A program made the position numbers and the translations under genes. A DNA stretch of 64,000 nt from G965197555 sp965197555 (lineage in GTDB: Bacteria; Chloroflexota; Dehalococcoidia; Lucifugimonadales; UBA3495), in assembly GCA_965197555.1 (NCBI GenBank), contig OZ240213.1, positions 4,049,528-4,113,527 on the forward strand, in the 5' to 3' direction. This document shows, piece after piece, positions 43,886-53,281 of this stretch (positions within the stretch are counted from its first letter, which is position 1; the number at the start of each line of letters is the position of its first letter). The notes under the pieces were generated by a model. That model worked only from the letters and a program-made list of their open reading frames with translations. It ran no database searches and was not told the origin of the DNA.

Positions 43886-44290
43886 CTAAAGCAATTGGAG
43901 GTGACGGCGGTCAGCTAAAAACAAAGGCCCCCGCTGGATCGCCAAGGGCCTGACGGTTGTACTTTCCGGCAACGGTAAGTCTGTACCATCGCTCGGGGAC
44001 GGCCTTCACCCACGGAGTGGGACTAGCGAGTGACTACAGAGCCAGGGTAAACCGCATCACAAAGGTTCTTGATTTTGTCCAGTTAGGTGGGCCTAAGTGG
44101 ATAGTAGGTGGTACTGTCTTCGAGATGTGGCTGGGGGGACTCTGAGGTTCACAGGGTCTGCTGCCGCGCGACTATGACAGGACCGTAAGGGTGGCAGCGC
44201 CGCCCCCATCCCTCTCGCCAGCGGCGCACCCGGTCAAGCACTACTGGTGTCGTTAGGTCGGTACCGGAACGCACTCTACGAAAGGTTTCC
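43886..44290. other. Intergenic with a possible recombinase tail
   Basis: Forward frame at 44,075-44,145 reads FVQLGGPKWIVGGTVFEMWL, then GGL and TGA. DNA and protein both resemble the serine recombinase tails at 11.7 and 21.5 kb (SGGPKGTV-x-GTVFEL). The rest has no gene. It lies downstream of the res gene and no strong terminator was seen. Confidence 0.4.
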
Positions 44291-47290
44291 CTATAGCCAG
44301 TGCTTCACGAAGTCATCGAAGGTATGGGCGACGACGTACTTAGCAGGTGGCTCGGTGAGACGAAGAGCCTCAAAGTGAGCTCTACCGCACTCAATCTTCA
44401 TATCCTCCACGCCGCGCAGGTCCTCGGTGAAGATGCTGCCCTTGGTCTCTACGACGAAGTACAGGCGGTCCCTGCCAGCCTCGTCCCGCACGAGGATCGC
44501 CCAGTCGGGGTTGTAAGGACCGAGCGGCGTTGGCACTTGGAACCACGGCGGAAGTTTCGCGTATACCCTGACCGCCTCGTTCTTCTCGAGTTCTCGCGCG
44601 AACGCGGCTTCGTTGTCGGAGTCGTATGCCACCTGCTCGTAGACTGACTTCTTCGTTTCCAAGAGCATCTTCTTCAAGTAGCCGGCTAACTCCTTCTCCT
44701 CGAACAGTTCCTGCGCGTAGTAGTCGCCATCGCCAATCCGTTGATACTTGATCCCGTCCACCAGGGCCTTGCGCTTTGAGCGATTGATGGTGTCGGCGGC
44801 ACGGTCAATGAACTCCTGAGGGTTGCGCCTGAAGTCTTCGAGGCGCCCGCTGTCTATGAGGATTCTTGCAATCGTGCGCCTCGTGAGCTGCGTGCGGTCT
44901 TGGAGCTCAGTCAACACGTCAGGCAGTGCTACCTCATGCTCCTCCAGGGCGACAGTGGCTGCCCCTCCTATCTCCTCGGCCGTTACGCCGCTTTGACCAA
45001 TAGCGATGTCGGCCCTTCGCCAGTGGAGGCGCGTCCTCGCAACCGGCGGGCTGCCCCGAACCGCACTCACGCAATCTTCGATGAGCTTCCCGTTGTCGAA
45101 CTGAACACGATACGTGGTCCTATACTTGATTCGCTCCCACAGTTCCTTGAACTCGGAGCTGTCCAGCACAGCCCGTCGCGGAGCGATCCGCTGGCGCTCG
45201 TCCGCGTTCTTGATCTCCAACCGTCCGGCTAGCTTCCGGAGGACGTCCGTAATCTTGCCCAGCTGGTCCTTGAATGGCTCTGGCACGGCGAGCGTCTCAT
45301 CCCTGAGTGCTGCTCTCAGCGAGTCTTGGACGTGGCCCCTCGCGTCGATTAGCCCCTGCTCCTTCAGGTAATCCCAGAGTTCCTTGGAACGTTCCACTCC
45401 CAGCTGAGCAGGGTCGCCTGTGGCATCGACGACAGCGATAGAGGCGAACTGGTGCGGCTCAACAACGCCGAACCGGATTCCTGTGTCGGCCTCGATCTCC
45501 TTCTGGAGATTCGCTGCGAAATCCTCGAACGGCTCGGTCGCGATGACTGTAAGCGTGTTGACCTCAAAGCCCCGGACGCGTTCGCCGTCTTGGTTGACGC
45601 ACAGGCGCAGCCCACGCCCTATTGTCTGCCGGCGCTCCTGCTCCGTCCGGATATCTCGGAGGTTGCAAATCTGGAAGACGTTGGGGTTGTCCCATCCCTC
45701 GCGCAACGCGGAGTGGGAGAAAATAAACTTGAGGGGCGTCTCGAAGCTGAGGAGCTTCTCCTTCTCCTTCATGATCAGGTTGTAGCCTCGCTCGGCGTCA
45801 TCGCGACTCCTCTGATTTCGCGGCTGGCCTTCGTTGTCGAGGTCGGGTTCCGTCCAGCCCCCGTGCCTGTCTATTGAGAAATAACCATCATGCACGTCTC
45901 CAGCCGAGTGGCTGAAGTCGACCTCCTCGAAAAGAGTCCTGTAGTCCGGGTGTTGGGACCAGCGCTCGTACTCTTCCTCGAAGATCCGGGCATACTCGCC
46001 CTTTCCGACGTTGCCGTCTTGGTCATACTGGCGGTACTTGTCCACTCGATCGATGAAGAACAGCGTGAGCACTTTGATGCCCTGCGGTCGAAGTCGCTTT
46101 TCTTTGTCGAGGTGCTCTCTGATCACTCGTCTGATCATCAGACGCTTGATGGCTAGGTCGTCCACGTCACCATAGGCTTGTCCCGGCTCGAGATAGTGCT
46201 CTCCTCCCGGAACCCGCACCTCGACGAACTGATTTCCCCGCTCCACGCGGATGTCACCAATCCGGCAATCTCGGTAGATCGGTCTCCCGGTAGTCTGTTC
46301 GAGGTCATCTCCGTCTTGGACCACCCTGACAACCCGGCGGACGTCCGTGAGCGTGGCAACGTCGAGCTCGACCCTCGCCGTGATGACGCCTCCTTGGTTG
46401 GCGGTCGATACCACCCGCACGTATGGTCTGTTGTGTGCATCCTCGATGGTGGCGGAGGCAACCTCAATTTGCTTGACCAGTTTCTGCTCATAAGCATCCA
46501 CGGCGTCCAGCCGGTAGACCATGTGGTGCTGGTCGACGTGGGTCGCTGAGTACCGCAATGTACACAGGGGGTGCATCTCAGCCAGCGCCTCCCGGCCACG
46601 GCCCTCGATCCCCCCATCAACGCTCTGGGGCTCATCGACTATGAGCACCGGCTTGGTCGCCCTAATCAGGTCAATCGGCGTCTCCCCTCCGGTCTTCTCG
46701 CTGTCCTTGTAGAGGTTGTTGACCTCCTTCTTGTTGATAGCGCCGACGGTCACTACCATGATCTGAATGTGGGGGCTTGTCGCGAAGTTGCGCACGCTGC
46801 CCAACTTCGACGAGTCGTATAGGAAGTACTCGAACGGTGTGTTCGTGTACAGCGCCCGGAAGTGCTCTTCCATGATCTGGAGCGACTTATACACTCCCTC
46901 TTTGATGGCGACGGAGGGCACCACAATGACGAACTTGGTGAATCCGAATCGTTTGTTCAACTCGAAGATCGTGCGGAGGTAGACGTAGGTCTTTCCGGTT
47001 CCCGTCTCCATCTCGATTGTGAAATCGCCAGAGGCGAGTGTCGCCGAATGCGCCAGTCCGTTGCGGAGCTGGATCGCATTGAGGTTTTTTAACAAATCTT
47101 CGTCGAGCAGGGCTAGCCGGTTCCCGATTCCTAGATCGCTTTGGGCGAATCCCATGGCCATCTGGCCATCCAGGGCTTGCCTCGTCACCGTGAACTCGGT
47201 GCGGCAGACCTCTTGGCCCTTGAAAAGGTCAGAAACGGCCTCGATAGCACTGAGCTGATAGTCGAGATCTGGCTCGAAGTGCAGCTTCAC
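44291..47290 (-). CDS. res: Type III restriction endonuclease subunit Res
   Basis: 999-residue ATP-dependent restriction subunit that cuts when two unmethylated sites are met, working with Mod. Walker A METGTGKTY (residues 94-102), the type III form of motif II DEPQ (219-222), LFFIDRVDKYRQYD, SALREGWDNPNVFQICNLRD and motif VI RQTIGRGLRLCVN are all present. The C-terminal nuclease is PD-(D/E)XK: YNPDWAILV (D929) and FVVETKGS (E948, K950). GTG start with GGAGGAG upstream; 11 bases after the mod stop. Last gene of the operon. Intact, probably active. Confidence 0.95.
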   Translation of the reverse strand: MKLHFEPDLDYQLSAIEAVSDLFKGQEVCRTEFTVTRQALDGQMAMGFAQSDLGIGNRLALLDEDLLKNLNAIQLRNGLAHSATLASGDFTIEMETGTGKTYVYLRTIFELNKRFGFTKFVIVVPSVAIKEGVYKSLQIMEEHFRALYTNTPFEYFLYDSSKLGSVRNFATSPHIQIMVVTVGAINKKEVNNLYKDSEKTGGETPIDLIRATKPVLIVDEPQSVDGGIEGRGREALAEMHPLCTLRYSATHVDQHHMVYRLDAVDAYEQKLVKQIEVASATIEDAHNRPYVRVVSTANQGGVITARVELDVATLTDVRRVVRVVQDGDDLEQTTGRPIYRDCRIGDIRVERGNQFVEVRVPGGEHYLEPGQAYGDVDDLAIKRLMIRRVIREHLDKEKRLRPQGIKVLTLFFIDRVDKYRQYDQDGNVGKGEYARIFEEEYERWSQHPDYRTLFEEVDFSHSAGDVHDGYFSIDRHGGWTEPDLDNEGQPRNQRSRDDAERGYNLIMKEKEKLLSFETPLKFIFSHSALREGWDNPNVFQICNLRDIRTEQERRQTIGRGLRLCVNQDGERVRGFEVNTLTVIATEPFEDFAANLQKEIEADTGIRFGVVEPHQFASIAVVDATGDPAQLGVERSKELWDYLKEQGLIDARGHVQDSLRAALRDETLAVPEPFKDQLGKITDVLRKLAGRLEIKNADERQRIAPRRAVLDSSEFKELWERIKYRTTYRVQFDNGKLIEDCVSAVRGSPPVARTRLHWRRADIAIGQSGVTAEEIGGAATVALEEHEVALPDVLTELQDRTQLTRRTIARILIDSGRLEDFRRNPQEFIDRAADTINRSKRKALVDGIKYQRIGDGDYYAQELFEEKELAGYLKKMLLETKKSVYEQVAYDSDNEAAFARELEKNEAVRVYAKLPPWFQVPTPLGPYNPDWAILVRDEAGRDRLYFVVETKGSIFTEDLRGVEDMKIECGRAHFEALRLTEPPAKYVVAHTFDDFVKHWL

Positions 47291-47301
47291 TGCGGCTCCT
47301 C

Positions 47302-49191
47302 CTAGATGCTTCGGACGTTCTTGAGGCCATGCTGCTGCAGGATGGCTGCCAGATTGGTCTTCGCCACGTCGTCAAAGAAAGCACTATCCCTGAAGACGAC
47401 GGTGCTTTCGCCTGAAGGGTTAAGCTCGGCGTGCCACGCCACAATACCCTGGGCCAGTTCTTCAACCTCGTGAGAGTCAATTTTCGTTGCCAAGCAGGCC
47501 AAGAGCACACCTTCACCTACGGTTTTGACCTGCTTACCCACGAAGTCCCGAGTCTCAATCCGAGACGATAGGTCCAGCCCAAGCTTAAGGAGAAGTTCGT
47601 AGAGAATGTCATCCTCGGTGCGGTCCGCCTTGAGGTGTTCGACTGCCTGCTCTAGCGTCTGTGCCAGATTCTCCACGTCGGGGTTCCAAGCGTCGATGTT
47701 GGTAGAGGCCAGTTTGAAAACACGGAACCCTCTATCCGCGACCATACTGGCACCTTTCTCCTTCAGAAGCTGATTCGCAGCTCGACGGAGCCTCTCCTTC
47801 GTCAATTCTGCAATGTTTCGGGGCACACGAAGTTGGTCACAATAGTCACTAGCGGTCTTCTGTTCTCTATTGCCGGGTTTCAGCGGTTCAGGCAGCTGGA
47901 CGAGGATGTAACGACGGTTGAAACCATCGGTTGAGTTCTGAGAGAGAACCGCATGTCCAGTTGTGCCCGACCCTGCGAAAAAATCAAGGACAATATCTCC
48001 CTCTCCCGACCCTTGTTCAACCAACTCCGAAATCAGCCGTACTGGCTTGGGAAAATCGAAGATTCTCACACCGAAGAGGTTGTCAATGTCCGCAGTGCCT
48101 TCTCGTGTAAACACTCCCTCACCGACGACTGTCGAGAATCCAGTGAAGTCCGAGTCCAACTCAGAAAGGAAAGCCTTCCGCCGAGGACGACCAGAGGGAG
48201 AGGCTGGCCAGAGAATCCGACCTTCGGCAATCAACCGGGACATTGTACGAGGATCATACCGCCATCCCATATCTGGACAACCATAGTTGATTCCTGTATC
48301 GGGATGGACTAAGTCGAAATGGAGGTTTGGCCTCCGAGCTGCAGTTGCGATGCCTACCATATTCGCGCTGGTCCAGTAGCCACGCGGGTCTCCATCAGGG
48401 TTCGAGTACTGAGTCCTGTCCCGCGTTGCACCCCTGATTGAGTTTCCATAACACACGACGTATTCATGATCTATTGATGCACCAGTGAGTGTCCTATTGT
48501 CCTTGTTTTGCCTACTCTTCCACACAAAACAAGCAAGGAAGTTCTCTTCTCCAAAAATTTCGTTGCCAATGAGCCTCAAGTTTGGTAGTTCGCCATCGTC
48601 AACGCTGACGAACAACAGGCCATCTTGGCGTAATAAACTTTTTGCAGATTTCAATCTGGGGTAAAGCATGTTGAGCCAATCAGTGTGGAAACGGCCCGAA
48701 GCCTCGGTGTTCGAACTCAACCTGTGCCCATTTCCATCGGTTTGGCCGGTCACCTTCAGGTAGTTGGCCATGCTGTTCTGGTAGTCATCGGAGTAAACGA
48801 AGTCGTTACCCGTATTGTATGGCGGGTCGATGTAGATGAGCTTGACCTTCCCTGCAAAGCTCTTCTGCAAGAGTTTGAGTACCTCTAAGTTGTCACCCTC
48901 AACCATTAGATTCTGTGTCGTATCCCAGTCGACGCTGTCCTCCGGGCAAGGGCGCAAGGTGCCAGTCGAAGGCGTCAGCGCGAGTTGGCGCGCCTGGCGC
49001 TTGCCATGCCAGTTGAGGCTGTACTTCTCCTCGCCTTCATCGATGGCGCCACCGAGGAGTTGCTTGAGCACTTCGAAATCAACCTTTCCCTCGGAGAAGG
49101 CTTCGGGCAGCAAGCTATGCAGTTGCTCCAAGTTGTCGCCCACGAGGTCAGCGCTCTTGGTCTCGGGGTCGTTGGCCGTGAGTTCTTCCAT
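47302..49191 (-). CDS. mod: Type III site-specific DNA-adenine methyltransferase Mod
   Basis: 629 residues; methylates N6 of adenine in one strand of a short asymmetric site and directs Res. Beta-class motif order: catalytic IYIDPPYNTGNDF (residues 120-132) first, AdoMet motif VLDFFAGSGTTGHAVL later. The target recognition region lies between (about 200-400). The opening (QLHSLLPEAFSEGKVDFEVL) is typical of Mod. ATG with GAGG six bases upstream; 12 bases after the DUF4391 stop. Intact. Confidence 0.95.
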   Translation of the reverse strand: MEELTANDPETKSADLVGDNLEQLHSLLPEAFSEGKVDFEVLKQLLGGAIDEGEEKYSLNWHGKRQARQLALTPSTGTLRPCPEDSVDWDTTQNLMVEGDNLEVLKLLQKSFAGKVKLIYIDPPYNTGNDFVYSDDYQNSMANYLKVTGQTDGNGHRLSSNTEASGRFHTDWLNMLYPRLKSAKSLLRQDGLLFVSVDDGELPNLRLIGNEIFGEENFLACFVWKSRQNKDNRTLTGASIDHEYVVCYGNSIRGATRDRTQYSNPDGDPRGYWTSANMVGIATAARRPNLHFDLVHPDTGINYGCPDMGWRYDPRTMSRLIAEGRILWPASPSGRPRRKAFLSELDSDFTGFSTVVGEGVFTREGTADIDNLFGVRIFDFPKPVRLISELVEQGSGEGDIVLDFFAGSGTTGHAVLSQNSTDGFNRRYILVQLPEPLKPGNREQKTASDYCDQLRVPRNIAELTKERLRRAANQLLKEKGASMVADRGFRVFKLASTNIDAWNPDVENLAQTLEQAVEHLKADRTEDDILYELLLKLGLDLSSRIETRDFVGKQVKTVGEGVLLACLATKIDSHEVEELAQGIVAWHAELNPSGESTVVFRDSAFFDDVAKTNLAAILQQHGLKNVRSI

Positions 49192-49203
49192 GCAAGCCTC
49201 ATT

Positions 49204-49965
49204 TCAAAGACTGGTAGTGGCCTCGGCGAGTTCCTTCTCAAGGCGCTTGAGCTTGACGTTGAGGTCGACGCGCCGCCTGATCTGCTTTTCTCTGTCTGCC
49301 TTCGATCGTATTGCCGCAATCTCTTTCGTGAGCCGCCCGTGCGACTCAAGGGCCTCCCTGCGGACGGCCGCGTGCTCCAGTCTGGAGGGCGCCATGTACG
49401 TCCCTGTGATGTCTGCGGCGGCTAGGGCTTCTATGCGCTGCACCCAACGATCGTACAACGTATAGAGGTCGGTGGCTGCCGTCCTGGCAATAGCAAGGCT
49501 CGTAAGGAATAGGGCCGCGAGGCCGTCAGGCGCATCCAGCTGGAACTCGCGGGAGCGGTGAACCGTGTCAGCGACAACTGCACCAGCCTCACCATGTGAC
49601 CACCGCTTATGCGCAAGTGACAAGCTCACTACGTTATCACGTCCCACGACCAGCACGACTGGGTACGGGATAGCTCGGTGGATGAGCTCCACGATGCGGC
49701 CAGGGTTAGCTGGGTTCCGTAATGCACAGGTCAGCACCGAAATTTCCAGGTACTGCCGAACGTTGTCCTCAAAGGCCGGCACGCCGATGGTGGTCGGCTT
49801 CAGCGTCGCGACCCAGACGATCTCGTCGATGCCCTCCTGTATCCGGCGCTTGTCCGCTGCGGTGCGGACTGCGTCCTGTTCCAGCAGCAGGGTCTTCGGC
49901 ACGCGCCTGACGACGGTGGCCTCTGCAGGAATCGCAAGCGCATCGAGAACTGGCCGGAACGTCAC
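49204..49965 (-). CDS. DUF4391-domain protein
   Basis: 253 residues. ATVVRRVPKTLLLEQDAVRT, QEGIDEIVWVATLKPTTIGV, HRAIPYPVVLVVGRDNVVSL and LAHKRWSH match the DUF4391 pattern. The last 50 residues are a highly charged coiled coil (KEIAAIRSKADREKQIRRRV, LKRLEKELAEA). The biochemical role is unknown. DUF4391 genes are usually seen between a SNF2-type helicase and type III mod/res, as here. GTG start overlaps the helicase stop by four bases. Confidence 0.8.
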   Translation of the reverse strand: MTFRPVLDALAIPAEATVVRRVPKTLLLEQDAVRTAADKRRIQEGIDEIVWVATLKPTTIGVPAFEDNVRQYLEISVLTCALRNPANPGRIVELIHRAIPYPVVLVVGRDNVVSLSLAHKRWSHGEAGAVVADTVHRSREFQLDAPDGLAALFLTSLAIARTAATDLYTLYDRWVQRIEALAAADITGTYMAPSRLEHAAVRREALESHGRLTKEIAAIRSKADREKQIRRRVDLNVKLKRLEKELAEATTSL

Positions 49966-52900
49966 TGGTGCGCCTCCACAGGCAGCACAACGAGGAATGA
50001 CACCACCTCAAAGTCGTCGATGCCGCCGAACTCCTCTCGTCGAGCATACGTGCCTCCGGCCTTGAACAGGCTCGCGACGGCTCGTTCCTCCTCCCTTCCG
50101 GCGATGGAGGCTACGGCCTTGGCGAGAAGAGGCTGAGCCTTCGTCATGTCACGGCCGTCCCTCGTGATGCGGTTGAAGCGAGCCCACGCACCGGTGTCGG
50201 GATCACTGTGCTCTAGGCACAGCCGTTTAAGCACGTCGAGGGCCTGCCTTACTTGGGAGTGCCCTAGCAGGACAGCAGCGTCATCCCCAACGTGCACTAG
50301 GTAGTGGGGGAACAGCGGGTATCCGCCGTCCGTCCCGTGGGGCGGCCTTTCGCCCAAGGCGCGAAGGCAAAAGATGATCCCTGGAGCAATCGGCGGCTCC
50401 TCCGACGCGCCCGTCGTCACTGCGAGCGCGCCTAAGGGCACGCGTTCGAGCACGCCAGGGCGTTCCCTGAGAAAGTTGGAGAGGTCGATGCGGAAGTCGT
50501 TCAGCGTCAAATCAGTGATTGAGACCCCGGACGACAGGTCCTCGATGTCGATCACGGCATCCTGTAGCTTGAGCAGCTGCTTGCGTCGGTATTCCAGATC
50601 GTTCATCTGGTTGCCCGACTGGTACTCGATCAGGTTCTCTTCGCCCGTTGCCGACACGTCGAGCAGGACCATCCTTCCGCTGACGCGCTGCTCCAAGTTG
50701 ATGTACTCCTCCAGCTCCATGTTGGGCCAGAAGTTGACGAGCTGGATCCTGTCGTTGGGCGATCCGATGCGGTCGATACGCCCGAACCGCTGGATGATTC
50801 TCACGGGGTTCCAGTGGATATCGTAGTTGATGACCATATCGCAGTCCTGGAGGTTTTGGCCTTCGCTGATGCAGTCGGTCGCGATGAGCAGGTCGAGGTC
50901 GCCCTCGCTCGTCAGCTCGGGTGGGCGTTCCTTCGCTTGCGGCGCGAAGGCGGTTAGGATACTGGCTAGATCCCTGCGCAACGTCGGGATGGTCGTCTGG
51001 TTCGAGCCGGCGCCTGTCACAAGAGCCGAGTGCACCCCTACCTCGCCCTCAGCCCACGGCGCGAGGTGCCCGAATAGATAGCGGGCGGTGTCGGCAAAGG
51101 CGGTGAACACGATCACCTTGCGGTTTCCGTCGTTCACGGGGCTGTGCCACTTCTGAAGTATGGTCTTGCGCAACTCGCTCAACTTAGCGTCGCGCGCCGC
51201 GGACACCTTGTTTGCGAAGCCCAGCAGCTTGCGAAGGCGGTCGCGGTCTTCGGAGAGGTCTTGTTGCCACCGGACCAAGTCGACGTCCTGGAGGAGCACC
51301 TTGACAGCACGGCCCACGACGAGGCTCTCGACAGCTGGGTCTTCGAGGTCGAACTCATCGACGTCGATTTCCTCTACCTCGCCAGTGCGGTCGGAGATCT
51401 TCTTGAGCGTGCCCTCCACATCGGCAAGCTGTCTTCCAACGGTGAGCGCGAATGAGTGGACCGAGCTCTCCATACGTTTGAGTACGTTGACTCGCAGGAG
51501 GTGGATGAGGCTCTCCTCGCGGTCGAGTTGTCGGAAGAGTCCGGTCCCGCCCTTCACGCGCTGACTGTACTTTGCATCGTACGCGGCTTGCTTGTGTGGT
51601 AGGATGTACCTCAGCGGTGCATACGCCGACAGGTGTAGCCTGCGAATCTCGTTGTTGATGTCACGGATCGCAGGGAATTCTCCGCTGAGATCAACGTCAG
51701 GCTTGCGGTTGATTGGCTTGAGTCGCTCCGGGAATTCGCCTGTCTCTTGAGTCCCGTAGTACTTCTGAATGTGCTTTCTGGATCGTGCGATCGTCAGCAA
51801 GTCCAGCAACTGGAAATAGTCGAACCCCAGCATGCCTACTAGCCGCGCGGGTGTCCGGTCAGTGTCCTTGAGAGCAAGCCACCGGTTGAACGATGTCTGG
51901 GCCAGCCGCACGGTAGACTCGATGCTTGAGATTCCGTGCTGCGCCAACGCACGGTCTTTGCCTTCAGTTACGAAGGCGATCTGGTTTTTCAGGTCAGCCA
52001 ACCTGTTGTTGACTGGAGTCGCGGAAAGCATCAGGACTCGGGTCTTGACCCCCTCTTGAATGATTTGTCGCATAAGCCGGTCATAGCGTGTCTCGCCGTC
52101 CTGCCGCGGTGTCTTCTTGTTGCGGAAGTTGTGGGATTCGTCAATGACGACAAGGTCGTAGTTGCCCCAATTGACGTACGAGAGGTCGATGTCCCCAGAC
52201 GAGCCGCTATCCCGCGACAGGTCGGTATGGTTCAGCACGTCGTAGTTGAATCGATCTGGGGCCAGAAAGTTGCGGCGGTCGTTGGCCTTGTAGAGGGTCC
52301 AGTTGTCGCGGAGGCGCTTGGGCACGAGCACGAGCACCCTGTCGTTGCGCAGCTCATGGTACTTGATGATGGCTAGCGCCTCGAATGTCTTGCCGAGTCC
52401 GACACTGTCCGCGAGGACGCAGCCTCCGAACCGCTCCAATTTGTCTATAGCGCCCACCGCTGCGTCCCGTTGGAAACGGAAGAGTTTCTGCCAGACCACG
52501 GTTTCCCGGATGCCTGTGGCTGACTTGACGATCTTCTCCTCGTCCAACTCGCCACCGAGGCTCGCCAAAAGGTGGTAGAGGGTGAGGTGGTAAATTAGCG
52601 AAGGCGCGTTGGGCGACCAGAGGTCGGCCAGCTGTTCCAAGAGGTGTTGCTTACCGTCATTCGAGGCGAGGCTGTTCCATAGGTTGGCGAACCACTCGCC
52701 GAGCATCTCGCCTTCAGACCCATCGGCAAGCTGAATCAACCCGAACCTGTCAGAAGGGGTGATACCCAAGCCATCGGTCGTGAATGCAGTGGAACCCGCA
52801 ATCACGCTTGCAGGAGGCGAGTCGGGTTGCGCGTGCATCGCGAAGAACGATTGCTGAATCGCCTGCGGCACACTCCGTACGTCGGCTTTCCGCGCAATCC

Positions 52901-53168
52901 ACTCCGCACACTGCCTGGCTAGCCATCGTTGCTGGAGCCGGTTGCGGAAGACTCGGTCGCTCTCGCCACCGACTAGGCCTAGTGAGTCGATGGCGTCTGC
53001 GGGCAAGACCAACCGGCAACCCTCGATCTTCGCGAGAAGTTCACGCAAGTCAGCGTAGGCATACAACGACCATGCGGGACTGGCGATGTCTAACGTCCCG
53101 CCAGCGACAAGGCCCCTGCGCAACTCATCGACCACGCGGTCAGCCCCAGTATTGTTCAGCAGTCTCAC
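49962..53168 (-). CDS. SNF2-type helicase with degenerate PLD-like N-terminus
   Basis: 1,068 residues. The N-terminal 130 residues resemble the phospholipase-D-like head of defence helicases (GTLDIASPAWSLYAYADL, SVIAGSTAFTTDGLGI), but the HxK position reads MHAQ, so nuclease activity is doubtful. The helicase core has Walker A LADSVGLGKTFEALAI (253-261), motif II LVVIDESHNFRN (343-346), MLSATPVNNRLADLKNQIAF, ATDCISEGQNLQDCDMVINY, DIHWNPVRIIQRFGRIDRIG. The C-terminal 250 residues are unassigned. GTG start with GGAGGAG; 113 bases after the upstream ATPase stop. Probably a dsDNA translocase serving the R-M genes behind it. Confidence 0.9.
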   Translation of the reverse strand: MRLLNNTGADRVVDELRRGLVAGGTLDIASPAWSLYAYADLRELLAKIEGCRLVLPADAIDSLGLVGGESDRVFRNRLQQRWLARQCAEWIARKADVRSVPQAIQQSFFAMHAQPDSPPASVIAGSTAFTTDGLGITPSDRFGLIQLADGSEGEMLGEWFANLWNSLASNDGKQHLLEQLADLWSPNAPSLIYHLTLYHLLASLGGELDEEKIVKSATGIRETVVWQKLFRFQRDAAVGAIDKLERFGGCVLADSVGLGKTFEALAIIKYHELRNDRVLVLVPKRLRDNWTLYKANDRRNFLAPDRFNYDVLNHTDLSRDSGSSGDIDLSYVNWGNYDLVVIDESHNFRNKKTPRQDGETRYDRLMRQIIQEGVKTRVLMLSATPVNNRLADLKNQIAFVTEGKDRALAQHGISSIESTVRLAQTSFNRWLALKDTDRTPARLVGMLGFDYFQLLDLLTIARSRKHIQKYYGTQETGEFPERLKPINRKPDVDLSGEFPAIRDINNEIRRLHLSAYAPLRYILPHKQAAYDAKYSQRVKGGTGLFRQLDREESLIHLLRVNVLKRMESSVHSFALTVGRQLADVEGTLKKISDRTGEVEEIDVDEFDLEDPAVESLVVGRAVKVLLQDVDLVRWQQDLSEDRDRLRKLLGFANKVSAARDAKLSELRKTILQKWHSPVNDGNRKVIVFTAFADTARYLFGHLAPWAEGEVGVHSALVTGAGSNQTTIPTLRRDLASILTAFAPQAKERPPELTSEGDLDLLIATDCISEGQNLQDCDMVINYDIHWNPVRIIQRFGRIDRIGSPNDRIQLVNFWPNMELEEYINLEQRVSGRMVLLDVSATGEENLIEYQSGNQMNDLEYRRKQLLKLQDAVIDIEDLSSGVSITDLTLNDFRIDLSNFLRERPGVLERVPLGALAVTTGASEEPPIAPGIIFCLRALGERPPHGTDGGYPLFPHYLVHVGDDAAVLLGHSQVRQALDVLKRLCLEHSDPDTGAWARFNRITRDGRDMTKAQPLLAKAVASIAGREEERAVASLFKAGGTYARREEFGGIDDFEVVSFLVVLPVEAHQ

Positions 53169-53281
53169 TGCAACTCCTCCGCAAGTAGCAAACCCGCTTG
53201 TAATGTCCTCTCATGGAAATGAGGGGAGTCACGGTAGCTGATACTTCTGCCTTCCTTCACGTTGGAGGGGAAATCATAGAA

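Noticed and set aside
43770..44290. Structured RNA or rRNA fragment downstream of the res gene
   Set aside because: No conserved rRNA or tRNA core sequence was found; the paired segments are the IS1380 inverted repeats.
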